64,000 bases of DNA from Arthrobacter sp. (lineage in GTDB: Bacteria > Actinomycetota > Actinomycetes > Actinomycetales > Micrococcaceae), in the NCBI GenBank assembly GCA_031277795.1, contig JAITLQ010000002.1, forward strand, positions 62,001 to 126,000, given 5' to 3'. The number at the start of each line of letters is the position of its first letter. Within the stretch, counting starts at the first letter, position 1. This document shows, in pieces, positions 58,433 to 64,000 of the stretch. The notes below the pieces were generated by a model. The model did not search any database, had not been told where the DNA came from, and saw only the letters and a program-made list of their open reading frames with translations. The position numbers and the translations under genes were made by a program.

Positions 58433-59473
58433 GTGGCCTCGAGCATCCACCTCACCGACATCACCCCCCAGGTCTCCCCGGACGACCTGCTGGCGGGGAT
58501 GCATCCCTCCTACCGCTTCGGTGAGGTGTCCTTCGACACGTACATCCCGGACCCGAGCCAGCCCAGCCAGGCCGCCGCGGTGGAGCGCATGAGCCGCTTC
58601 GCCGCCTCGGTGGGCCAGAGCGGTGGCGGCGGCTTCCTCGGCAAGCTCTTTGGCAAGTCGAAGCCGAAGGAGCCGGCCGGTCTGTACCTCGACGGCGGCT
58701 TCGGTGTGGGCAAGACCCACCTGCTGGCCTCCCTGTGGCACGCGGCCCAGGGCAAGCGCGCCTTCGGCACCTTTGTCGAGTACACCAACCTCGTGGGTGC
58801 CCTGTCCTTCCGCAAGGCGGTGGACGTGCTCAAGGGCTACGACCTAGTCTGCATCGACGAGTTCGAGCTCGACGATCCGGGGGACACCGTCCTCATGTCG
58901 CGCCTCATGCGCGAGCTGGCCGACGCCGGCGTGAAGATCGCCGCGACGTCGAACACGCTGCCCGGCGCGCTGGGGGAGGGGCGCTTTGCGGCCCAGGACT
59001 TCAAGCGCGAGATCCAGGTGCTGGCCGACCAGTTCGAGATCATGCGCATCGACGGCGAGGACTATCGCCACCGCGGGCTGCCGGACGCCCCGCTTCCGCT
59101 TGATGACGCGCAGGTCGAGCCGCTGGCGCGGGAGCGCTACCCCGAGGCGAGCATCGCCACCGACGACTTCCCGGCCCTGCTCGAGCACCTCTCGCGCGTG
59201 CACCCCTCGCGCTACCGGCAGCTGATCAAGGACGTCGATGTCCTGGCCCTGCACGAGGTTCAGACCATCACCAACCAGGCGACGGCGCTGCGCTTCGTGG
59301 TGCTCGCCGACCGCCTCTACGACAAGGACGTGCCGATCCTGGCCTCCGGCGTCCCCTTCGACCGCCTCTTCACGGAGGAGATGATGGCCGGCGGCTACCA
59401 GAAGAAGTACTTCCGCGCCGTCTCCCGCCTCACCTCGCTCGTGCGCGAGGGGCAGGGCGTCGCCGAGCGCTGA
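58433..59473 (+). CDS. zapE: ZapE/AFG1-like AAA ATPase
   Basis: A 346-residue ATPase of the ZapE/AFG1 family, which in E. coli is recruited to the division ring. Walker A is GGFGVGKTH with Lys94. Walker B is LVCIDEFELDD. The sensor segment AATSNTLPGALGEGRF, the FDRLFTEEMMAGGYQKKYFRA end and IKDVDVLALHEV are typical. GTG 58433 is chosen because it precedes the family-like HLTDITPQVSPDDLL and has GGAAGGAAA upstream; longer starts are unconserved. Divergent from sseA. It ends at a strong terminator. Confidence 0.92.
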   Translation: MASSIHLTDITPQVSPDDLLAGMHPSYRFGEVSFDTYIPDPSQPSQAAAVERMSRFAASVGQSGGGGFLGKLFGKSKPKEPAGLYLDGGFGVGKTHLLASLWHAAQGKRAFGTFVEYTNLVGALSFRKAVDVLKGYDLVCIDEFELDDPGDTVLMSRLMRELADAGVKIAATSNTLPGALGEGRFAAQDFKREIQVLADQFEIMRIDGEDYRHRGLPDAPLPLDDAQVEPLARERYPEASIATDDFPALLEHLSRVHPSRYRQLIKDVDVLALHEVQTITNQATALRFVVLADRLYDKDVPILASGVPFDRLFTEEMMAGGYQKKYFRAVSRLTSLVREGQGVAER

Positions 59474-59538
59474 GCGCTCGCCCGGGACCCCACCACGCAC
59501 GGCACGACGGCGGCCGGTCACCTGTGCTTGGGTTCTAG

Positions 59539-59585
59539 CGATCCCCGCAACACCTTCGAATCGAAGGGGTTGCGGGGATCGTGCT
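59539..59585 (+). terminator. Terminator of zapE
   Basis: Long hairpin: CGATCCCCGCAAC at 59539-59551 pairs with GTTGCGGGGATCG at 59569-59581, and an inner CCTTCGA/TCGAAGG extends it with one mismatch. TGCTTTC follows. Confidence 0.85.
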
Positions 59586-59691
59586 TTCACCAGAGTTGAA
59601 GCGAGCGTTCTGTGAGGCCGACGACCGCCTCGGCGAGAACATCTCGGCGTGCGAGGCTGTCACTCACGGGCAAATCTGCATGACAAGTTTG

Positions 59692-59720
59692 TTGTTCATT
59701 CCATTATTCGTCAATATTTC
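59692..59720 (+). promoter_or_regulatory. Candidate promoter of C39-like gene
   Basis: TTGTTC and TATTTC with a 17-bp spacer. It lies in the AT-richer stretch; a TTGTTG-AATATT pair with 18 bp is an alternative. The leader would be about 80 nt with AAGGAG 7 nt before the ATG. Confidence 0.35.
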
Positions 59721-59806
59721 TAACAAGTTGATGAAGTACTAGCCTTCGACGCGAAAGGCCCGTAGTTTCGGGTGCGGAAATACCACTTCGATCAAGGAGA
59801 AATCCT

Positions 59807-60406
59807 ATGAAGACCTCGTTCGCGCACAAGCTCGCCGCCGGTAGCCTGTCCCTGGGACTGTTGGCCGCGGTCGGCGCGCCCGTGGCCAACGCGCAGCCCG
59901 TGAACGCAGCCCCGGCCCCCGCCGTGGTCGCGCCGGCCGCCGTCAAGGCAGCCAGCAACACCCTTATCGCCATCAAGCAGATGTCCACCGGCAAGGCGGC
60001 GGCATACAACTGTGGGCCCACTGCCGTGGTCATTGCCCTCAAGGGTGTCGGCAAGACGCCGTCCGGCTACAAGACGAGCGCCATCCAGGCGGTCAAGAAT
60101 GTTCGGACCAGCATCGGGCACTCGCGGCCGACGGATCTCATCTCCGATCTCAAGCCGCAGATCACGAAGTACGGGGTGAAGGCCACCAAGGTCACGTACG
60201 CGCAGGGCCTCGCAGCGGCCGCCAAGGGCAAGACGGTGATCCTTCACACCAATCTGTACGGCGGGCACTACATCGTTGCCAAGGGCAAGGACGCCAGCGG
60301 TCGGATCTTCATCTCTGACCCGGCTAACGGCAGCAAGTCGGCCAAGACCGTGGCCTACCTGACCTCCATCAAGCGCAGTCTTAACCGCGCGCTCGTGCTC
60401 GGCTGA
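59807..60406 (+). CDS. Secreted C39-like cysteine peptidase family protein
   Basis: A 199-residue exported protein. A signal peptide (about 1-29, ending ANAQ) is followed by an Ala/Pro/Val-rich linker and a papain-like C39 domain. The candidate triad is Cys69 in YNCGPTAV, His154 in GGHYIVA and Asp171 in FISDPANG; a Gln58 lies upstream. The fold matches bacteriocin-type C39/C39_2 peptidases, but there is no ABC transporter or leader peptide gene nearby. It is shorter than many secreted C39_2 proteins. The patch is less GC-rich than the neighbours, which hints at transfer. It may act on secreted peptides or cell-surface proteins. Good AAGGAG ribosome site. Confidence 0.82.
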   Translation: MKTSFAHKLAAGSLSLGLLAAVGAPVANAQPVNAAPAPAVVAPAAVKAASNTLIAIKQMSTGKAAAYNCGPTAVVIALKGVGKTPSGYKTSAIQAVKNVRTSIGHSRPTDLISDLKPQITKYGVKATKVTYAQGLAAAAKGKTVILHTNLYGGHYIVAKGKDASGRIFISDPANGSKSAKTVAYLTSIKRSLNRALVLG

Positions 60407-60425
60407 GTCCGCCCGGACACAGGAA

Positions 60426-60461
60426 CAGGGCCGGTGCCGTCTCACGACGGGACCGGCCCTG
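60426..60461 (+). terminator. Terminator of C39-like gene
   Basis: 16-bp arms (60426-60441, 60446-60461) with one mismatch and a TCAC loop, 20 bp after the stop. Confidence 0.75.
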
Positions 60462-60531
60462 CTTCCTTGCGACGTGGTGTCAGGGCGCCGCGCTCAGCGC
60501 GCGGCACCCGGGCAGTGCACGAGGGGGTACT

Positions 60532-60762
60532 TCAGGCCTGCGGCGCCTGATCATCGTCACCGGCGGCCTTGTCCACGAGGCCCGAAGCGGCCTCCTGCAC
60601 GGAGTCGACCTTGTCGGCAAACTTGCCGCCGGTCTTGTCGTCGATGAAGTCGCCGACCTTCTCGATGCCGCCCTTGATGGCCTCTTCGTTCTTGGCCACC
60701 AGATCCTGGGCCTGGTCAACGAGGCCCTCGGCCTTGCCCTTGATGTCGTCGAGGAAAGACAA
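60532..60762 (-). CDS. Rv0909-like antitoxin-family protein, TTG start
   Basis: A 76-residue acidic helical protein. It begins (M)SFLDDIKGKAEGLVDQAQDL and continues with KVGDFIDDKTGGKFADKVDSV, closely resembling the actinobacterial Rv0909 group annotated as toxin-antitoxin antitoxins. TTG 60762 is chosen because it gives the family start and has AAAGGGGG 7-9 nt upstream; no ATG or GTG in frame precedes it within the family boundary. No Rv0910-like SRPBCC toxin gene is adjacent, so the antitoxin label may be misleading; such orphans could be stress-related. It is encoded between the C39 gene terminator and the tRNA array. Confidence 0.8.
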   Translation of the reverse strand: MSFLDDIKGKAEGLVDQAQDLVAKNEEAIKGGIEKVGDFIDDKTGGKFADKVDSVQEAASGLVDKAAGDDDQAPQA

Positions 60763-60920
60763 GTAGGCACCCCCTTTCGTTTTTCGGACCCCGGCGGGGC
60801 CCTCTGCACACGATGGTAGGCCACAGCCCTGGCGACCACCAGAGAGAGATGCTCCGGGCGTCACGCCGCGTCTCCTGGCCGCCGGGGCACGCCCGCTTGC
60901 GCGGTCGGCGTCGGCACAAC

Positions 60921-60952
60921 AAAACACCCCCCGTTGCAAGCAACGAGGGGTG
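60921..60952 (-). terminator. Intrinsic terminator of the tRNA array
   Basis: On the minus strand, CACCCC-CGTTGC type arms (60925-60937, 60940-60952) with one mismatch are followed by TTTTGTTG. It lies 28 bp past the last tRNA. Confidence 0.85.
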
Positions 60953-60980
60953 AATCGGCCGGAAGGCATCCGGGATGCGA

Positions 60981-61053
60981 GCGGACAACGGGATTCGAAC
61001 CCGCGACCTCCACCTTGGCAAGGTGGCGCTCTAGCCAGCTGAGCTATGTCCGC
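60981..61053 (-). tRNA. tRNA-Gly (GCC), copy 3
   Basis: 73-nt cloverleaf on the minus strand with acceptor GCGGACA/TGTCCGC, anticodon GCC in CCTTGCCAAGG and TTCGAAT T-loop. Identical to the copies at 61202 and 61522. 3' CCA is not encoded. Confidence 0.97.
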
Positions 61054-61084
61054 ATGTCGTGGTCTCGGCTTCAAGCCGATTCCG

Positions 61085-61156
61085 TGCGCGATACTGGGAT
61101 CGAACCAGTGACCTCTTCCGTGTCAGGGAAGCGCGCTACCGCTGCGCTAATCGCGC
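61085..61156 (-). tRNA. tRNA-Val (GAC), copy 2
   Basis: 72-nt cloverleaf with acceptor GCGCGAT/ATCGCGC, anticodon GAC in CTTCCCTGACACGGAAG and A as discriminator. Identical to the copy at 61303. Confidence 0.97.
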
Positions 61157-61201
61157 CTGCTGCCTGTTGACTTCCGTGAAGAAGAAACAAGATTCAGACG
61201 A

Positions 61202-61274
61202 GCGGACAACGGGATTCGAACCCGCGACCTCCACCTTGGCAAGGTGGCGCTCTAGCCAGCTGAGCTATGTCCGC
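61202..61274 (-). tRNA. tRNA-Gly (GCC), copy 2
   Basis: 73 nt, identical to copies 1 and 3, with its own short spacers; second in the duplicated Gly-Val unit. Confidence 0.97.
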
Positions 61275-61302
61275 GTAAAACCCGGTCGATGACCAAGCTT
61301 CG

Positions 61303-61374
61303 TGCGCGATACTGGGATCGAACCAGTGACCTCTTCCGTGTCAGGGAAGCGCGCTACCGCTGCGCTAATCGCGC
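61303..61374 (-). tRNA. tRNA-Val (GAC), copy 1
   Basis: 72 nt, identical to copy 2. It follows tRNA-Cys in transcription order. Confidence 0.97.
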
Positions 61375-61400
61375 CCATATGGGCTGCATTCCACTTGTGG

Positions 61401-61471
61401 AGGTGGGGACGGGATTCGAACCCGCGTATACGGCTTTGCAGGCCGCTGCCTCGCCTCTCGGCCACCCCACC
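61401..61471 (-). tRNA. tRNA-Cys (GCA)
   Basis: 71-nt cloverleaf with acceptor GGTGGGG/CCCCACC, anticodon GCA in CCTGCAAAG and U as discriminator, the expected Cys identity base. Single copy in the array. Confidence 0.95.
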
Positions 61472-61521
61472 ATGTCCGTGCGAACACGGTGCCCGGCAAG
61501 CCGGAACCAAGTGAATTGCGA

Positions 61522-61594
61522 GCGGACAACGGGATTCGAACCCGCGACCTCCACCTTGGCAAGGTGGCGCTCTAGCCAGCTGAGCTATGTCCGC
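61522..61594 (-). tRNA. tRNA-Gly (GCC), copy 1
   Basis: 73 nt, first tRNA of the minus-strand array, 72 nt downstream of a good promoter -10. Confidence 0.97.
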
Positions 61595-61665
61595 ATGTGG
61601 TGCTTCGTTCTTGGCCCGTCCCGAGGTCTTCGAGAGGATCAAGCGCGTCGTTCCAACGAGTGAAG

Positions 61666-61695
61666 ACTCTAACGCATCCGGGAGGCTTCCTCCAA
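61666..61695 (-). promoter_or_regulatory. Promoter of the tRNA array
   Basis: On the minus strand TTGGAG (61695-61690) and TAGAGT (61671-61666) with an 18-bp spacer. The leader to the first tRNA is about 65 nt. Confidence 0.55.
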
Positions 61696-61801
61696 ATCGG
61701 GTCTTCCTTGCGCGGCCCAAAGCCGCATTGTTCCGCGTGCTGAATGGCTAATGTGCGAGGGTGGCGGGCGAGGCGTCGGCCCGGCGTGTGAGGATGACGG
61801 C

Positions 61802-62647
61802 ATGACCCAGCCCCAGCTTGCCCACGCCACCGACTTCGGGCGCATGTACTCGCGCCAGGTCGGCGGCCTTCCGGAGGTCCCCTCCATCACCACGGTCATC
61901 GGGCAGGCACCGCCGGACCTGGCGGGATGGGCCGGGCACATGGCGGCCACCGCCGTGGTGCAGGACGCGCGCCTGGGGCAGGCCGTGGGTTCCCAGGCCC
62001 AGCTGCGCTCCATCGCCAGGGACGCCTCCGGCGCGGCGGAGCGCTTCCGCGACGAGGCGGCGGCCCGCGGGGATCGCGTGCACGCGTACGCGGAGCAGGT
62101 GGCGCTGCGCCAGCTGGGTCACGTGCACGACGTCGCCGGCCACCGCGAGGTGCTCAAGGAACACGGCGAGGGGGCCTTCGCCGATCGCTTCGACGAGTGG
62201 TGGGAGCTGTACGAGGTCAAGCCGCTCTCCCCGGAGATCACCATCTGGAACCACACCGTTGGCTACGCGGGAACCCTTGACCTGGTCGCCTCGATCGGCG
62301 GGAGGGTCTGCCTCATCGACTACAAGACGAAGGGCACCACGCGCGACGGGCGCGTGAAGCCGCTGGATCCCAAGGTGGTCATGCAGCTCGCGGCGGGCGC
62401 CCAGGCGGAGGAATCCCTGGTGAACGGGGCGCAGGGAACCTGGGAGGCCTGGCCTCACGCCAAGGACGTTGTCCTGCTCGGCGTGGCGCTCGGGGAGACC
62501 GAGGTGCTCACCCAGCGCGCCCAAGACGCCGTGCTTCCCGCCTCATGGAAGCGCTTCTGGGCGCTGCGGCAGGTGTGGGAGGCCGGGCACCAGCTGGCCG
62601 GCATGGGTCCGGCCCTGCGACCCGTGCCGCCGCCGACCGGCGCGTGA
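61802..62647 (+). CDS. PD-(D/E)XK nuclease-fold protein
   Basis: A 281-residue protein. The C-terminal half (about 130-240) shows the nuclease pattern: a Glu/His-containing WNHTVGYAGTLDLV followed by RVCLIDYKTKG, giving the spaced D and D-x-K residues of PD-(D/E)XK exonucleases such as Cas4/RecB-type. The N-terminal half (about 1-110) is helical, with VHAYAEQVALRQLGHV possibly contacting DNA. No Cys cluster for Fe-S binding, so it is not Cas4. The ATG is 8 nt after GAGGA. Phage-like or genome maintenance roles are both possible; I do not recognise a named member. Confidence 0.75.
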   Translation: MTQPQLAHATDFGRMYSRQVGGLPEVPSITTVIGQAPPDLAGWAGHMAATAVVQDARLGQAVGSQAQLRSIARDASGAAERFRDEAAARGDRVHAYAEQVALRQLGHVHDVAGHREVLKEHGEGAFADRFDEWWELYEVKPLSPEITIWNHTVGYAGTLDLVASIGGRVCLIDYKTKGTTRDGRVKPLDPKVVMQLAAGAQAEESLVNGAQGTWEAWPHAKDVVLLGVALGETEVLTQRAQDAVLPASWKRFWALRQVWEAGHQLAGMGPALRPVPPPTGA

Positions 62648-62740
62648 GCGGCGGCGGAGCCGTCCCGGGCTGGCACTAAACTCAAGGGAGCGGTGCCCGG
62701 CCTCGCGGCGCCGCAGCTGAACCTTTGAAGGAGAACCCCC

Positions 62741-63346
62741 GTGACGATCCTGGCCGTGCGCCTGGTGGGCGACCCCGTGTTGCGCACCCCGGCCGAGCCC
62801 GTGACGCGCTTCGACGACACGCTCGCCAAGCTCGCAGCAGACATGCACGAGACGATGGAGGAGGTCGCCGGGGTCGGCCTGGCCGGCCCCCAGGTCGGCG
62901 TGAGCCTGCGGATCTTCACCTTCCACGTGGGGGATCAGCGCGGCACGGTCTGCAACCCCGTCGTCGAGGTGCTCGGCGGGGAGGAAGTCGATCACGGCTC
63001 GGAGGGCTGCCTTTCGGTGCCCGGCCTCGGCTTCCCCCTGGATCGTCCTGCGCGCGTGCGCGTGAGCGGCCAGGGCATCGACGGCGAGCGGCTCGAGCTC
63101 GAGGCCGAGGGGCTGTTGGCCCGCTGCTTCCAGCACGAGACCGACCACCTGGGCGGCACGCTCTACATCGACAAGCTCTCGGGCGAGGAGCGCAAGCGGG
63201 CGTGGCGCGCCATCCGCGAGGGCGGCTTCGAGGACAACGCCCAGTCGGTGCTGCGTGAGCGCTCCGGCGCCGTGGGCAGCGCCTTCGGCGGTGCCACCTT
63301 CGGCGGATCGGCGTTCGGCGCCGCCGCCCAGGGAGGCGCCAAGTGA
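62741..63346 (+). CDS. def: Peptide deformylase
   Basis: A 201-residue peptide deformylase, removing the formyl group from new proteins. Motif 1 is GVGLAGPQVG (44-53), motif 2 EGCLSVPG with metal ligand Cys90, motif 3 QHETDHLGG with His132, Glu133 and His136. The GTG has AAGGAG upstream. The C-terminal tail (about 175-201) is a Gly/Ala/Phe-rich repeat (SAFGG-ATFGG-SAFGAA) not found in most deformylases. The stop overlaps the fmt start (GTGA), giving a coupled def-fmt pair, which is a common arrangement. Confidence 0.97.
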   Translation: MTILAVRLVGDPVLRTPAEPVTRFDDTLAKLAADMHETMEEVAGVGLAGPQVGVSLRIFTFHVGDQRGTVCNPVVEVLGGEEVDHGSEGCLSVPGLGFPLDRPARVRVSGQGIDGERLELEAEGLLARCFQHETDHLGGTLYIDKLSGEERKRAWRAIREGGFEDNAQSVLRERSGAVGSAFGGATFGGSAFGAAAQGGAK

Positions 63347-64000
63347 GCCGCCTCATTTACGCCGGGACGCCGGAGACCGCCGTGGCGCCGCTGCGCCGGC
63401 TCATCGCCGACGGTCACGAGATCGCGGCCGTCCTCACGCGCCCCGACGCGCCGCTCGGGCGCAAGCGCGTCATGACCCCGTCGCCCGTTGCCCAGGAGGC
63501 GCAGGCACACGGGCTGCCGCTCATCAAGGCCACGCGCATCGACGACGAGACCCACGCGGCGATCGCGGCGCTCGACGCCGACCTCGCTGTGGTGGTGGCC
63601 TACGGCGGACTCATCCCGCGCCGCACGCTCGACGCCGTGCGCCAGGGCTGGGTCAACCTGCACTTCTCGCTGCTCCCGCTCCTGCGTGGGGCCGCCCCGG
63701 TGCAGCACGCGCTCATCCAGTGCCACGACATCACGGGCGCCAGCGTCTTCCTCCTGGAGGAGGGGCTGGACACGGGCCCGGTGCTCGGGATGATGACGGA
63801 GGCCGTGCGACCGGAGGACACCACCGGCTCCCTGCTCGAGCGGCTCTCCGACGCCGGCTCCGAGCTGCTCTCGCAGGCCGTCGTCGGTTACCTGGCCGGC
63901 CGGGTCACCCCCGTGGCGCAGAGCGGCGAGGCCACCTTCGCGCCCAAGCTCACGCGCGAGGATGGGCACATCGACTTCACCCAGGCGGCCAAGGCCGTGC
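63343..64000 (+). CDS. fmt: Methionyl-tRNA formyltransferase, 3'-truncated by window edge
   Basis: About 219 residues are visible before the window ends. The GTG overlaps the def stop. The formyl-transferase domain begins LIYAGTPETAVAPLRRLIA, then LTRPDAPLGRKRVMTPSPV, VVVAYGGLIPR, VNLHFSLLPLLRGAAPVQ (active-site region, with NLHFSLLP in place of the common NxHPSLLP) and the LEEGLDTGPVL block. The start of the C-terminal domain is visible at FAPKLTREDGHIDF. It formylates initiator Met-tRNA and partners functionally with deformylase. The gene continues past 64000. Confidence 0.96.
   Translation, partial: MSRLIYAGTPETAVAPLRRLIADGHEIAAVLTRPDAPLGRKRVMTPSPVAQEAQAHGLPLIKATRIDDETHAAIAALDADLAVVVAYGGLIPRRTLDAVRQGWVNLHFSLLPLLRGAAPVQHALIQCHDITGASVFLLEEGLDTGPVLGMMTEAVRPEDTTGSLLERLSDAGSELLSQAVVGYLAGRVTPVAQSGEATFAPKLTREDGHIDFTQAAKAV

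Larger units (their letters stand above)
59474..59806. other. AT-richer intergenic region upstream of C39-like gene
   Basis: 333 bp without a gene. It holds the zapE terminator, then sequence that becomes markedly less GC-rich from about 59660 to 59800. A candidate promoter and an AAGGAGAAAT ribosome-binding site belong to the following gene. An imperfect CCTTCG-CGAAAGG hairpin lies near 59742-59759. No riboswitch pattern is recognised. Confidence 0.6.

Noticed and set aside
61802-62647. PD-(D/E)XK protein as Cas4
   Set aside because: No Cys cluster for an iron-sulfur centre and no CRISPR or cas genes in the window.

Overview
The window is high-GC actinobacterial chromosome, most like the order Micrococcales. 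Evidence: mycothione reductase (mycothiol chemistry), a WhiB1-type Fe-S regulator, the GarA-FtsR-DUF151-MerR block, PknL near a class II DAHP synthase, DUF3000 beside RNase D, and many GTG starts with TANNNT -10 boxes only 6-10 nt from the start codon (leaderless transcripts). There are no insertion sequences, phage genes, CRISPR arrays or rRNA genes. It reads as ordinary core chromosome with a few accessory patches.

Layout. 1-7.0 kb: the end of a giant Ig-like/FN3 surface protein, then a MoxR ATPase, a DUF58 protein and a transglutaminase-fold membrane protein. This matches the core of the PFNA cluster known from bifidobacteria, but the transglutaminase has lost its catalytic Cys and His. 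7.2-10.4 kb: two unusual genes built from DUF2185 (Imm33-like) and SseB-like domains. 10.5-14.5 kb: an MFS exporter, then garA, ftsR, a DUF151 protein and a second merR. 14.6-20.8 kb: orphan parA, pyruvate carboxylase, mycothione reductase. 20.9-27.4 kb: acyl-CoA synthetase, hydrolase, PlsC-like acyltransferase, aroG (class II) and a nucleoside phosphorylase. 27.5-31.5 kb: PknL-like PASTA kinase, whiB1 and a small membrane protein. 31.7-35.5 kb: a large FHA/FtsK (EssC-like) ATPase without WXG100 partners. 35.6-40.3 kb: a Tad/Flp-type pilus operon.

40.6-46.5 kb: prfB (not followed by ftsEX-smpB), a DUF3060 lipoprotein, an ABC exporter and a two-component system. 46.6-50.6 kb: a Tat-type Rieske lipoprotein and the fadB/fadA beta-oxidation pair. 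50.9-59.5 kb: RNase D, DUF3000, threonine aldolase, msrB, a hydrolase, then a ybaK-sufE-sseA run and zapE. ybaK appears to start at CTG. 59.6-60.4 kb: an AT-richer patch with a secreted C39-like protein. 60.5-61.6 kb: an Rv0909-like protein and a six-gene tRNA array with an internal Gly/Val duplication. 61.8-64 kb: a PD-(D/E)XK nuclease-like protein, def, and fmt running off the end.

Functional links. GarA is a phosphothreonine-switched FHA protein and a PASTA kinase lies in the same window. fadD and fadAB share a similar dyad upstream of their starts, which suggests one fatty-acid regulator. Strong inverted repeats separate most convergent units. Protein functions are read from sequence motifs and remembered family features; no database search was run.
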